A stretch of DNA of 64,000 bases from JBBQVS01 sp038211295 (GCA_038211295.1 JBBQVS010000011.1:15882-79881); one strand, 5' to 3'. Shown: positions 43,999-52,734, counted from the stretch's first letter. The notes: generated by a model not told the origin, from the sequence alone. A program made the numbers and translations.

Positions 43999-45198
43999 AT
44001 GCCGAACATAGCATTTTCTGGCTTACTCCTGGTTGCCATTGCCGCTTTTCTAGCTCCGTTGCTGCTCGGCCTGAGTCCAGTACGGCGTCTGCCATCTGTT
44101 GTACTTGAAATCGTGATGGGCATTCTTCTTGGCCCCTCTGTTCTTGGTTGGGTCAAAGTCGATCTCCCAATTCAAATTCTCGCGCTACTCGGTTTAGCCT
44201 TTCTGCTCTTTCTCGCTGGCCTGGAGGTTGAACTTGCTCGGCTCAAGGGCCGCCTCCTGGCATTCGTTAGCTTAGGATTTTTGCTCTCTTTTGCCTTCGC
44301 TTTGCTGATTGGTTTCGTGCTTTACTTGACAAGACAGGTGCTATCGCCCCTCTACATTGCTATTGTGCTTGTTGCGACAGCACTTGGGGTCGTTGTGCCG
44401 TTGCTCAAGGATGCGGGGGAGAGCGATTCAAGTTTCGGGCAACTGGTTATTGCAGGTGCTATGTTTGCTGAGTTTGGCTCTATTATTCTGCTCTCGCTCT
44501 TCTTTTCACGCGAAGCCACGAGTACAGGGACTAAGTTGGTATTATTGGGTGGCTTCATTCTGCTGGCGGCGGCATTTGCCTTTGTCGTGCTGCGCGTGGA
44601 ACGTTCGCCGCTGCTCGCCGCTGTATTGCAGCGTTTGCAAGATACTACCGCACAGATTCGCGTCCGTGGTGCTTTTATGGTGTTGATTGGCTTTGTCGCG
44701 CTTGCCAGTGTCCTCGGACTTGAGACAATTCTTGGTGCTTTTATCGCGGGCGTTATTCTCAGGCTTGTCGATCAGGACCGTATGATGACACATCCCCAAT
44801 TTCGGCAAAAGCTTGAGGCAGTCGGCTTTGGCATTTTCATTCCCGTATTTTTTGTGAGTAGTGGAGTAAGTTTCAATCTTACGGCTCTGCTTGCGCGTCC
44901 TGAGACCATTTTGCGCGTTCCAATCTTCCTGTTAGCGTTGCTCGTGGTACGTGGTATCCCTGCACTGCTCTATCGCCCTCTTATTGGTGGACGCCGTTCA
45001 ATCAGCGCAGGCTTCCTCCAAGCAACATCGCTTTCATTTATTGTCGCTGCCACCCAAATCGGGCTAGAGCTACACCTGATTACGACAGCAACGGGTGCTG
45101 CCCTTGTTGCTGCTGGACTGCTATCTGTGCTGATTTTCCCAATTACCGCGCTGACATTGTTGCGTCAAAAGAAGCATACACTGCCCGCTAGTGACTGA
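43999..45198 (+). CDS. cation:proton antiporter (CPA2 family)
   Basis: A 399-residue membrane protein with about 12 hydrophobic helices filling almost its whole length. It belongs to the KefB/NapA-type monovalent cation:proton antiporter family. Typical stretches are VLEIVMGILLGPSVLG, AFLLFLAGLEVEL (conserved acid), a second core helix GLETILGAFIAGVILR and GFGIFIPVFFVSSG near helix 10. It lacks the C-terminal RCK/TrkA domain of KefB/KefC, so it is the short form without nucleotide control. Exchanges Na+ or K+ for H+; the ion is uncertain. It starts at ATG 43999 after GTGAGGATGTC. Confidence 0.9.
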   Translation: MPNIAFSGLLLVAIAAFLAPLLLGLSPVRRLPSVVLEIVMGILLGPSVLGWVKVDLPIQILALLGLAFLLFLAGLEVELARLKGRLLAFVSLGFLLSFAFALLIGFVLYLTRQVLSPLYIAIVLVATALGVVVPLLKDAGESDSSFGQLVIAGAMFAEFGSIILLSLFFSREATSTGTKLVLLGGFILLAAAFAFVVLRVERSPLLAAVLQRLQDTTAQIRVRGAFMVLIGFVALASVLGLETILGAFIAGVILRLVDQDRMMTHPQFRQKLEAVGFGIFIPVFFVSSGVSFNLTALLARPETILRVPIFLLALLVVRGIPALLYRPLIGGRRSISAGFLQATSLSFIVAATQIGLELHLITTATGAALVAAGLLSVLIFPITALTLLRQKKHTLPASD

Positions 45199-45477
45199 TA
45201 GATAGCTACTCGTACCCGTGAAAACGCGCTCCAGAGAGGAAAAGCCTCTTGCTATCAGCTTATCCTTCGTTTGTGTAAATACGCGTAATCATGCCATTTT
45301 GTTCAAGCATGTGATGCATCTGCGCGAAAAAGTGGCACGGATGCATCCCGATATTCTCTGTTATACTGGGTATGGCTATACCTTGCGACCAGCAACGGTG
45401 GTATACTTACGTTCGTAAATGTGTCTCTCGACTTGTTATCGAAGCGATCCCGTTTCTGGGAAAGAAGGATGTGTGTC

Positions 45478-45948
45478 ATGGCACTCCCTACACCTGAAGA
45501 ACTCTTTGAGTATGAGACAACGCCTGCGCGAGTCGCTATGGCACTCGAAGGTCTCACCCAAACCCAGCTTTTTTCTGCTCCGAGCGCGGACGAATGGAGC
45601 ATTCAGGAGATCGTGCTGCATCTTGCAGATAGCGAGACCTTCGCGTCTGAGCGGGTGCGGCGTATTATTGCGGAAGAACGTCCCGCCCTACAAGCGTATC
45701 CAGAGGCGGTGTGGGCGGAGCGACTGCTGTATCGTCAGCAGGATATGCGCCTTGCCCTTGACTGGTTCACCGCGCAACGGCACGCAACCGCCGCGCTGCT
45801 CCGTCTGCTTTCTCCAGCAGCGTGGGAACGTGTCGGAGTGCATTCAGAACAGGGCGATATGACCCTTTTCGCGGTGTTCACGATGTACTTCAAGCACGGA
45901 AACGGGCATCTGGCTCAAATGGAACAGGTCAAGCACCGCCTCAAGTAG
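45478..45948 (+). CDS. DinB-family protein
   Basis: A 156-residue four-helix-bundle protein of the DinB/YfiT superfamily. Conserved histidines that bind a metal in the family are seen in EIVLHLADSE (about residue 45) and in YFKHGNGHLAQME (about 139 and 143). Members include bacillithiol or mycothiol transferases and metal-dependent hydrolases; the reaction is not deducible. It begins at 45478, with GAAGG upstream; an ATG three codons earlier is possible. It is followed by a P450 remnant that was likely not part of the same unit. Confidence 0.82.
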   Translation: MALPTPEELFEYETTPARVAMALEGLTQTQLFSAPSADEWSIQEIVLHLADSETFASERVRRIIAEERPALQAYPEAVWAERLLYRQQDMRLALDWFTAQRHATAALLRLLSPAAWERVGVHSEQGDMTLFAVFTMYFKHGNGHLAQMEQVKHRLK

Positions 45949-45962
45949 AGTGCTTTCTCTCT

Positions 45963-46165
45963 CAGGATGAGTGGTTCATCACTGCGATGGGTATAGAGCG
46001 GCGACGCGACCCAAACGAGAAAAACGGTGGTTTTGACTATGCTTATTTAGATGCGAGATGAAGAGAGACGAGGCATAACGAATGCACAGATACGCGATGA
46101 CGTGACAACATTGCTGTTCGCTGGACATGAAACAACTGCCACCACACTCACCTACTGCTCATGTG
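45963..46165 (+). pseudogene. cytochrome P450 fragment
   Basis: Two adjacent frames join into the helix-I region of a cytochrome P450: ERRRDPNEKNGGFDYAYLDA in one frame, then, after a one-step frameshift near 46050, EERRGITNAQIRDDVTTLLF followed by AGHETTATTLTY. AGHETTA is the oxygen-binding motif of helix I. The heme-binding Cys region and both ends of the protein are missing. A dead remnant. Confidence 0.75.
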
Positions 46166-46425
46166 CTTTGCCCCCAAGCGGAGAGGAGGTAGGCCATTGT
46201 GCAGAAATTTTCTATGTGCGTATCAGAATATACTTCTTGATAAAGGAGCAGTGCGAGTGAGAAATCACAGAAACGTTTCCTCTGCGTCGAGATGTGAAAT
46301 GCTATTGTTGTGATATACTTTCTATCAGACCACTGTCAATGATGCTCAATCCGTCAAGGTTTTCCTGTAGCGGCGGAACTCATCCTTCATACTGCAAGCT
46401 GACAGAAAAGAGAGGGAAATACTCA

Positions 46426-47523
46426 ATGGCAAAAGATCACCTCATACGAGCATTACGCGGCGAGAGGGTTGCACAGATTCCCTGGCTTCCGCACATTGGC
46501 ACGCATGCTGCACAATTGCTTGATGTCAGCGTATCGCACTATTTGCAGGATGCTGCTCTGCTTGCCAGAGGGGCGGTTCTCTGCACAGATCGCTATCAAT
46601 GTGATGGTATACCTCTGCTCGATGATCCGAGCATGGAAGCGATGACGCTCGGATGTGTACCTCATTGGTCTGAGCAGGGGCCACCCTCCATCGTTTCCTC
46701 TCCACTCTCCATGCTCTCAACAGAGCAACTCAGCGAATATCTTCCTCCCCTGCCCGATGAAACAACAGGGCGATGGCCTACAGTCATTGCCGCTGGTGCT
46801 TTAGCAAAACCAGAGCTAGAGCGGCGCAATGTTGCTCTGGTAGGAGTCGCAGCCGGTCCGTGTACCATTGCCTATCAACTGCGAGGAATGAGGCTATTTG
46901 CTGATCTCTTCCGCAATCCTGATCTGGCCTCCCGGTTGTTTGCGTATGCGGGTCAGATAAGTGCGATCTCTGCGCGTATCTATGCAGAGGTCATCGGCTG
47001 CGATATTGTCGCCATCAATGACACGCCAGCTACCATGTTGCAACCTGCCTATTTTCGGCAGTATGTTCTTCCCAATTTGCAGGCTGCCTGGCAGATTATC
47101 CACGCGGCCGGCAAAACATCTAGCCTGTGGGCTTGAGGGGAGAGTATAAGAGTCATCCGTGAGATGGCCAGTAGCGGCGCACATAGTATTGCAATTGATG
47201 AATGTATGGCCCTGGGCTATGTAGGAGAAATCGCTCAGGACTATCACGTCGGTTTTCTTGGTAATTTCCATGTCACTAATGCACTCTTTGAGGAGACAGA
47301 AGAGGTAACGGCCGATGTGCAACGTTGTATAGATGAGGGAACGCGTTTCCCCGGCTATGTCTTTGGCCTGGGAGGGCCATTAACGCAACACATCAACTCT
47401 TCTCGCTTGGATACAGCAGTCACAACTCTCTTTCACCAGACGCGATCCACGCAGTCAATCAGCTCTTTCACCGAAAATCACTCTTCGGACGAAGCCATAG
47501 TGCAGAAAGAAGATGAAAGGTAA
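46426..47523 (+). CDS. UROD/MtaA-family gene with in-frame UGA
   Basis: Read through one UGA (47134-47136) this is a 365-codon protein of the uroporphyrinogen decarboxylase/MtaA corrinoid methyltransferase superfamily. The first part has MAKDHLIRALRGERVAQIPW and DTPATMLQPAYFRQYVLP. After the UGA the same frame goes on with GESIRVIREMASSGAHSIAI and ends with the last helices. In relatives the segment reads LH(I/V)CG(D/N)T with a zinc-binding Cys; here it reads LWA-UGA-GES, so the UGA sits at that Cys. A small stem-loop (GTCATC-CGTGA-GATGGC, 47152-47168) begins 15 bases after the UGA, in the range of bacterial SECIS. It is either a selenoprotein or a pseudogene from a single Cys-to-stop change. 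The other usual zinc ligands (His before and Cys near the end) are not seen, which favours decay. AGAGGGAAAT precedes the ATG. Confidence 0.6.
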
Positions 47524-47566
47524 GTCTTCGCTGCCAGCAAACCATAATAGATATGTGCGACTACTA

Positions 47567-47635
47567 CAAAAAAGTGATACAACCCTGATGAAGGTTGTAT
47601 CACTTTCCAGAAGGAAAGGATAAGGTCCTTTCCTT
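47567..47635. terminator. two hairpins between convergent genes
   Basis: AGTGATACAACC and GGTTGTATCACT form a 12-bp stem (about 47577-47608), preceded by AAAAAA and followed by a second stem GGAAAGGA/TCCTTTCC. Convergent genes on both sides make a bidirectional terminator likely. Confidence 0.65.
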
Positions 47636-48496
47636 TTAGAAGGAGTAATCTTTGGCGAGAATAGTGCCTTGTTGATCATAAAATCCTGCCAGATCGACAG
47701 CCGTCTCAAGAGCTTCGTAGCCTTGCACTCTGCCTGGATACCAGGCTTTTAATCCCTCCAGGTCACACAACGGTCGTACATCCGGGTCATCATATGACAT
47801 ATCGATGAGCAGTGCCTGGAAATGGGCAATCAGTTCGGTTGGTGCCGATGAGAGAACGGTGAAGTTACAGTGATCGAAAAGAGTAGTCCGGGTCAGCATA
47901 CGTGTTGTTCCTGATGGCAGTGTTCCATCCATGAGAAACTGGTGATAATTATGTTCGAGCAGACACGCAGCATCTGCCGAACCTGCAATGAGGGCTTTAG
48001 CTGCATCGCGTTCTCCTCCGATGTGATCTCCATGCTTACCTACTAACACATTATGATATTGGACTGTTATATCCCCTGGGTCGAGTTTAAGCGCATGGAG
48101 ATGAGCAAGCGGAAGAAGTGTAGCCTGTGGTGAATCCACCGCGCCAACTGCTACAGTTCGCCCCTTGAGATCAGCGACTGTCTTGATGGGCGATGCCTCT
48201 CGAACGGCGATGACAGATGTCAGATCACAATCACTATCTCGCATAGCAATCGCTCGTGCCTCTAGACCTCGTGCTTTAGCGAGACGCCGAGCGCGTATCC
48301 AGGCAAGAGGAGAATTCCATGCGACGTGAATGTGGCCATCGATCAGAGCTTCGACCTGACGTTCGTAGTTTGAATACAGGACATAGTTCATCTTGAGTCC
48401 TTGCCTTGCGAAATAGGCTTCAAAGCCCTCCCAGATGGTTACTACCTTAGGATCGTAGGCGACTGCTCCCAGCAGCAGCACAGTATCTTTGCTCAT
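47636..48496 (-). CDS. PhnD-like substrate-binding protein without signal peptide
   Basis: A 286-residue periplasmic-binding-protein-like polypeptide of the PhnD/phosphonate-type group. Typical stretches are GHIHVAWNSPLAWIRARRLA, IKTVADLKGRTVAVGAVDS and GSADAACLLEHNYH. Such proteins normally start with a signal peptide or lipobox, but this one begins at MSKDTVLLLGAVAY directly on the first strand, so it should stay in the cytoplasm. It lies 12 bases after the acyl-CoA dehydrogenase gene with GGGGAAGTGCG before the ATG, so the two are coupled. No ABC permease or ATPase adjoins. A cytoplasmic sensor or an enzyme of the same fold (as in THI5) is possible. Function is uncertain. Confidence 0.7.
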   Translation of the reverse strand: MSKDTVLLLGAVAYDPKVVTIWEGFEAYFARQGLKMNYVLYSNYERQVEALIDGHIHVAWNSPLAWIRARRLAKARGLEARAIAMRDSDCDLTSVIAVREASPIKTVADLKGRTVAVGAVDSPQATLLPLAHLHALKLDPGDITVQYHNVLVGKHGDHIGGERDAAKALIAGSADAACLLEHNYHQFLMDGTLPSGTTRMLTRTTLFDHCNFTVLSSAPTELIAHFQALLIDMSYDDPDVRPLCDLEGLKAWYPGRVQGYEALETAVDLAGFYDQQGTILAKDYSF

Positions 48497-48508
48497 CGCA
48501 CTTCCCCT

Positions 48509-49648
48509 TTACCCAAATAATGGCATGCCACACACAGCTTTGCCGATAAAATCGTAGAGCACATCCGTGGTTGGGGCCATGACTGTGGAGGCACGCGCAT
48601 CACGGAAGTGTCGTTCAACTCCCACCTCTTTACGGAATGCGGCACCACCGCATACGCGCATCGCAAGGTCTGTGACCTCTGTTGAAGCCTCGCCTGCGGC
48701 AGCTTTGATTTCAAGGACACGCAGCATAGCATCCTCACGTCCATTTTCCAAAGCATCGATGGTATCCAGGAGGAGTGCGCGTACCATATCCGTTTTAATG
48801 CGCATCCGAGCGACATAAGCGCGGATAGTAGGAAAGTCGGCGAGAGACTGTCCTAGATGCTCCAACGTAACCGCTCCCACATGTGCGGCGGTCTTCGTTG
48901 TGGCACTCTCCATCGTACCAACACTTAGAGCCGCGTTCATCAGTTGAAAGTAAGGAAGGACAGTACCCATCATGATATCAAAGCCCTTGCCATCCTCTCC
49001 AAGCATAGCATCTTTTGATACGATTACCCCCTCAGCCACCACCGGGCTGGAGTTGTTGCCGCGTAACCCTAGACCGTTAAAGGGGGCCGTGATGCGTAAC
49101 CCTGTAGAATTCGCAGGAACAAGCCAGAGCGTGCTCATCCCCTCGGCTGACAGTGGTCGGCTCGACCAGACGTAACTGTTTGCCTGTCCCGCTCCTGTAA
49201 TCCAGCTTTTCCTGGCATCGAGGCGTACCTGCTCACCTGCAATAGTAGCGGTACTGGTCGGTGCCCAGAAGTGACTGCGTGAACCGGTCTCTGAAAAAGC
49301 AAGGGTGCTCACATGTTTCCCGGAAGCGATCTCTTCTCGCAGAGCGCGTGTACCATACGCCTCGATGACTGCGGTTGCCGCATAATGCATACAGACAATC
49401 ATCGCGGTGGATGCACACGACTGACCGATGCGTTCAACAACAAGCGTCGCGGCACGGTGTGCCTCGCCAAGTCCTCCCACCTCTTTGGCACTGAGCAGTC
49501 CTAAGAGGCCCGCTTTGGCAAGTGCGTCAAGCCCAGCCTGAGGGTAAGACCCTGTTTGGTCGATCTCACTGGCGGCGGGTGCAATCGTCTCCGCGATGAT
49601 ATGATCGAGTGTCTCCAAATATTGAGGGCAATTCGTTACTGTAGTCAT
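48509..49648 (-). CDS. acyl-CoA dehydrogenase-family flavoenzyme
   Basis: A 379-residue member of the acyl-CoA dehydrogenase family. It shows LGLLSAKEVGGLGEAHRAAT at the N-terminal domain, the FAD-binding LAFSETGSRSHFWAP and SWITGAGQANSYV segments, LGLRGNNSSPV in the middle domain, and the C-terminal helical bundle ending MRVCGGAAFRKEVGVERHFR with DARAS. The GLRGNNSSPV and RDARAS motifs fit better with members that act on non-acyl-CoA substrates (DszC/SfnB-like monooxygenases) than with beta-oxidation enzymes, but this is a weak reading. The start at 49648 has AGAAAGGTAGC upstream. It is co-transcribed with the PhnD-like gene. Confidence 0.8.
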   Translation of the reverse strand: MTTVTNCPQYLETLDHIIAETIAPAASEIDQTGSYPQAGLDALAKAGLLGLLSAKEVGGLGEAHRAATLVVERIGQSCASTAMIVCMHYAATAVIEAYGTRALREEIASGKHVSTLAFSETGSRSHFWAPTSTATIAGEQVRLDARKSWITGAGQANSYVWSSRPLSAEGMSTLWLVPANSTGLRITAPFNGLGLRGNNSSPVVAEGVIVSKDAMLGEDGKGFDIMMGTVLPYFQLMNAALSVGTMESATTKTAAHVGAVTLEHLGQSLADFPTIRAYVARMRIKTDMVRALLLDTIDALENGREDAMLRVLEIKAAAGEASTEVTDLAMRVCGGAAFRKEVGVERHFRDARASTVMAPTTDVLYDFIGKAVCGMPLFG

Positions 49649-49840
49649 GGAAGCTACCTTTCTGTTCGTCCACCAGAGGAGTGTGAACACTCCCTGTGGA
49701 TGTTTCTTGTCAAAGGGGCGCATGTGTTGTGAATTCATCCTCATCCACAAGCTGTTCCATTTCCCATTATAACCCATAAAGTAGTAACATAGTGAGGAAA
49801 CGATGTCACATACCCCATGCATAAATGCAGGCGCTTGTCC

Positions 49841-49972
49841 CTAAGCCGAAGCTTGAGACGAGAGGCCGAGTGACTGCGGTCCACTAGCGAAGGATGTACC
49901 GACACTAGCAAGAGATGTAACGTACTTGTTACGAATATTGTAGGACGCGTTTAAATCTGCATTAAGGGAGTC
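49841..49972 (-). pseudogene. tnpB C-terminal remnant
   Basis: The minus strand reads NADLNASYNIRNKYVTSLAS and a tail to SSQASA and a stop. DLNASYNIRN is the last RuvC Asp motif of TnpB/OrfB. Only about 45 codons remain; the upstream part is gone. The methyltransferase gene begins 3 bases beyond this remnant, so the tail lies in its leader. Confidence 0.65.
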
Positions 49973-49975
49973 GTT

Positions 49976-50656
49976 ATGAAGAGCTACTATCAGGGCCGAC
50001 ACGCACGTACCTACAATAGGCAATGGCGCGTATTCAGTGAGCGCACGTTGGCAGCTGTCCTCCCTGTAGTGGAGCAAGCGGTTCTGTTCCAGCAACGGGA
50101 TCATCACTTGCGTATTCTGGATATCGGGTGTGGAACAGGTCTCTTGCTCAAGCAACTTGCGGAACGCTTTCCCGATGCGGAACTCTCTGGGGTTGACGCG
50201 AGTTCGAGTATGTTGGAGCAGGCGCAGCGTGTCCTGGGTACCATACCGCATATCCACTTGGCGCAAGCTGATCTTGCGTTGGGAGAAAGTGTCTCTCTTC
50301 CCTTTGCGCCTGTATCGTTTGATATCATCACATGCACCAACACGCTGCATTATTTCAGTGACCCTGTGGCTATGCTGCGAAGATGGCGAGGTCTGCTCGT
50401 TGCGAGGGGACACATGGTGATTGAGGACTATACCCTGCGAAACAGTCTTATCCCGTGGAGTGCTTTTGAAGGGGCGATCAAGCTATATGACCCACAGCAT
50501 GTTCGGCTCTATCCATCCTCCACTGTCCGGTCTTTCAGTCAACAAGCAGGATTTCACGCGCTTCATACGCACACATTTCCTATTGACTTCTTGTGTCAAG
50601 GGTGGGTAGTGCTTCTGGCGGCAGAAGCGGACGGTTCTTCGGCTCATTTTATCTAG
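49976..50656 (+). CDS. class I SAM-dependent methyltransferase
   Basis: A 226-residue small-molecule methyltransferase. Motif I reads ILDIGCGTGLLLKQLAERFP (residues about 47-66), motif II GVDASSSMLEQA, then the DIITCTNTLHYFSDP acceptor-side motif with the usual LHYF, and MVIEDYTL (motif III). The arrangement matches the UbiE/Methyltransf_11 family. The substrate cannot be told. AAGGGAG lies 7 bases before the ATG; that ribosome site is next to the tnpB tail described above, so the 5' leader came from a mobile element. A strong terminator follows. Confidence 0.88.
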   Translation: MKSYYQGRHARTYNRQWRVFSERTLAAVLPVVEQAVLFQQRDHHLRILDIGCGTGLLLKQLAERFPDAELSGVDASSSMLEQAQRVLGTIPHIHLAQADLALGESVSLPFAPVSFDIITCTNTLHYFSDPVAMLRRWRGLLVARGHMVIEDYTLRNSLIPWSAFEGAIKLYDPQHVRLYPSSTVRSFSQQAGFHALHTHTFPIDFLCQGWVVLLAAEADGSSAHFI

Positions 50657-50710
50657 AACGCAGGCACCCTCATTTGTTGCTCCCTCTATAGGATGAGGGT
50701 GCCTACGTTC
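50656..50710 (+). terminator. terminator after methyltransferase
   Basis: AGGCACCCTCAT pairs with ATGAGGGTGCCT, flanked by GAACG/CGTTC, giving a stem of 17 pairs with one unpaired base on each side. The loop is 20 bases. Confidence 0.65.
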
Positions 50711-50752
50711 CTCTCTTTACTATTACCTCACACGGAGGCGAAGGGCTTATCC

Positions 50753-51562
50753 TCAACGGAAGCGACTCGCGGCACCGCCTGTGACTTGAAGGAGCGACTC
50801 ACGGATCGTGGCAATTTGCTCCACCGCGTCACGCAGTGGAAATAACTGTGGTGAGATCAGCAGATCAGGGTCAGTTGCAACTGGATGCCAGTAGACGCCA
50901 TCGCGATCCACGGTCACTTCTGGCTCAAGCGCGGGCAGTGAGACGGCCATCCCTTTCGCGGAGAAGCCTCGGCGAACCAGGGGACGAATGATATGGTCAT
51001 CATCAGAGATACCAAGAGAACGATGAAGTACACATGTGGCAGCAAGATCATGACTATTCTCTGCCGTTTGTGTTGTTCCCAGGCGGACATGAAAGCCTGT
51101 CGCTTTCAGCCGCGCAATCGCATCGATGGCTTTCTGCCAACTCCCTTTCCCACGATACAAGTCATGTGTTTCAGCATTTGAGCCATCTAAACTAATCTGA
51201 ATGGTCAGACGCTCACGATGCGCTAATGCCTCCAACTCTCGCATGCGTGTTCCTTTGAGCAATATTCCATTACTTAGCACGGTGACATGCATACGCTCTA
51301 AACCGTATTGGAGTGCTGCAAAGATATCATGCAGAATGAACGGTTCGCCTCCTGTGAGGAACAGTTCTGTCATCCCAAGCTCGACAGCCTCATCAATGAG
51401 GCTGCATATCTGTGGCAAGGTGAGACCACGACGCTCTGAACCGACAAACGATTCCGCAACACAATAACTACACGAGAGGTTGCAGTCATAGTTCGTGTAG
51501 AGCCAGAGGCGATGAAGCAATCCTTCTTGCGGCGTTGGCTGATCTGAATGAGCGAGAGGCAT
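50753..51562 (-). CDS. radical SAM protein
   Basis: A 269-residue radical SAM enzyme with the cluster motif CNLSCSYC (within YTNYDCNLSCSYCVAES) and LFLTGGEPF (the GGE SAM contact). ISLDGSNAETHDLYRGKGSW is also typical of the SPASM/peptide-modifying branch. The length is short: the usual C-terminal auxiliary-cluster Cys-rich domain is absent and the last 60 residues contain no Cys. The nearest relatives by eye are ArsS/PqqE-like without SPASM. It lies 175 bases downstream of the DsrE gene on the same strand, so it could be the last gene of the sulfur-relay unit; its role there is unknown. AGGAGAACAAAG precedes the ATG. Confidence 0.85.
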   Translation of the reverse strand: MPLAHSDQPTPQEGLLHRLWLYTNYDCNLSCSYCVAESFVGSERRGLTLPQICSLIDEAVELGMTELFLTGGEPFILHDIFAALQYGLERMHVTVLSNGILLKGTRMRELEALAHRERLTIQISLDGSNAETHDLYRGKGSWQKAIDAIARLKATGFHVRLGTTQTAENSHDLAATCVLHRSLGISDDDHIIRPLVRRGFSAKGMAVSLPALEPEVTVDRDGVYWHPVATDPDLLISPQLFPLRDAVEQIATIRESLLQVTGGAASRFR

Positions 51563-51737
51563 CTTTGTTCTCCTATGGTATGCGTTTTCTTCTCAGTCGT
51601 ATTTCTGTCTCAGAGGATATCTTTCGGCATATGAATTCTTTCTCTCGTTGAATTATGACAAAAGCTGATGATGCAGATGAGCCAGGGAATGTGGGAGTGT
51701 ATGCTGTACATTCGTCCCAACATTCCATACGAAAAGA

Positions 51738-52100
51738 TTAATAGGAAATGCTTGTTCCATCGTTGGACAGGAACTCGACGAGCTTGGCCCCGCCAACAAT
51801 AGTTGCGCCCTCAATCAAGTTACTTTCGGTATAACCACGTTTCTTGAAGCAAGGGGAACAGACCCAGAGCGCACCACCGGCTGCAAGAAAGTTCTGGAGT
51901 AACGTGCTCATTGGTTGAAAACCTTCTTCGTTAATCTTCTCGGCAGTCCCCTTGCTTGCCAGATGAACACCTTCGCTACTCAAAAATATCATAGTCTGTT
52001 TGCCCGATGCAACGGCAGCATTGGCAATCACCATCGCAACGGTTGCGCGGTCAGGGTCGTCAGTTGAGCGGGTGAGATTGACACAAAAATTGTTTAACAT
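51738..52100 (-). CDS. DsrE-family protein
   Basis: A 120-residue protein of the DsrE/DsrF/YchN fold, small proteins that carry sulfane sulfur on a Cys. The candidate active-site region is ALWVCSPCFKKRG (two Cys), following GMSTLLQNFLAAGG-like spacing; the N-terminus CVNLTRSTDDPDRATVAMVI is typical. Its ATG overlaps the stop of the TusA-like gene before it (ATGTTAA), so the two are translated together. DsrE and TusA proteins often work as a pair that passes sulfur between enzymes, which is the likely role here. Confidence 0.82.
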   Translation of the reverse strand: MLNNFCVNLTRSTDDPDRATVAMVIANAAVASGKQTMIFLSSEGVHLASKGTAEKINEEGFQPMSTLLQNFLAAGGALWVCSPCFKKRGYTESNLIEGATIVGGAKLVEFLSNDGTSISY

Positions 52101-52348
52101 GATTGGGGTGATCCTTTCTCGATGAGAAACTGATGTTCAGACAAATCAGGAAGAGAGGGGTGCAAAGTGTTCCCCGTCATACGACACCACGCGGTGATGT
52201 CAACGGTAGCAGCGGGATCGTAGGCAGTTACAAGCAATGTCTGTCCAGCAACAAGCGGACGCATCGCAAGCATGATTTCCATCACGAGTTGTCCGCAACC
52301 TTGCTCGCCCAGGTCAAGCTCACGATCAACAGAAAAAGAAGAATGCAC
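52094..52348 (-). CDS. TusA-like sulfur carrier (second copy)
   Basis: An 84-residue TusA/SirA-like protein. The active Cys is in LDLGEQGCGQLVMEIMLAM (family: D.(R/G)G..CP.P), but Pro after Cys is replaced by Gly. The domain ends in the WCRMTGN motif also present in the neighbour. It begins with GTG (52348), with GAAAGGCG upstream and just after the stop of the preceding TusA-like gene. Its stop overlaps the start of dsrE. The altered CG motif makes it a divergent TusA; whether it carries sulfur is not proven. Confidence 0.75.
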   Translation of the reverse strand: MHSSFSVDRELDLGEQGCGQLVMEIMLAMRPLVAGQTLLVTAYDPAATVDITAWCRMTGNTLHPSLPDLSEHQFLIEKGSPQSC

Positions 52349-52350
52349 TG

Positions 52351-52620
52351 CTACGCCTTTCGCACGAAGTACCGATGACGCTCTTCACCTTCCTGTGCTG
52401 CGAGCAAATCGTTGCCTGTCATACGACACCAGGAAGGCAGGTCTTCGCGAACTCCTGGATCGGTGGAGCGTACTTCGAGCACGGCACCTGACCCCAGACG
52501 CTTCATCGCTTGCAACATGAGCAGAAGGAGACCACCACCACAGCCTTGATCTCCACCGTCGCAGACGGCACTCACGACAAATTCTTTCCCATCGTGAGTA
52601 CGAAATAGTGTCTCTGACAT
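52351..52620 (-). CDS. TusA-like sulfur carrier (first copy)
   Basis: An 89-residue TusA-like protein, first gene of the minus-strand unit. GGDQGCGGGLLLLMLQAMKR replaces the usual CP.P region with CGGG, and it carries the same WCRMTGN motif (Cys at about 67) near the C-terminus as the next gene. A further Cys in VVSAVCDGG lies upstream. Two tandem copies of this divergent TusA with a DsrE form a compact relay. The promoter and operator region at 52654-52734 lies upstream. The start has GAAAGGATGC before the ATG. Confidence 0.75.
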   Translation of the reverse strand: MSETLFRTHDGKEFVVSAVCDGGDQGCGGGLLLLMLQAMKRLGSGAVLEVRSTDPGVREDLPSWCRMTGNDLLAAQEGEERHRYFVRKA

Positions 52621-52653
52621 ATGTGCATCCTTTCATTCTTTGCCATCTATGTG

Positions 52654-52734
52654 AGTATAGCACAAATCAAAGTGCAATGTTATATAACATACACGTTATA
52701 TATCCTTTTTAGGAAATGCGCATATGCTATACTA
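52654..52734. promoter_or_regulatory. divergent promoters with shared palindromic operator
   Basis: On the minus strand a TATACT -10 (52654-52659) with an AACATT -35 serves the TusA operon. On the plus strand TATACT at 52728-52733 serves the DoxX-like gene. Between them lie ATGTTATATAACAT (52677-52690, perfect palindrome) and TATATAAC-N6-GTTATATA (52681-52702). The site covers the minus-strand -35 and lies just upstream of the plus-strand -35 region, so one regulator could control both directions. Confidence 0.6.

Noticed and set aside
45199..45477. 66-codon frame after the antiporter
   Set aside because: No ribosome site and no similarity; probably leader of the DinB gene.
49973..50413. Extension of the minus-strand tnpB tail through the methyltransferase gene
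   Set aside because: Only the last 45 codons match TnpB; the extension is a shadow of the methyltransferase gene, which has clear SAM motifs.
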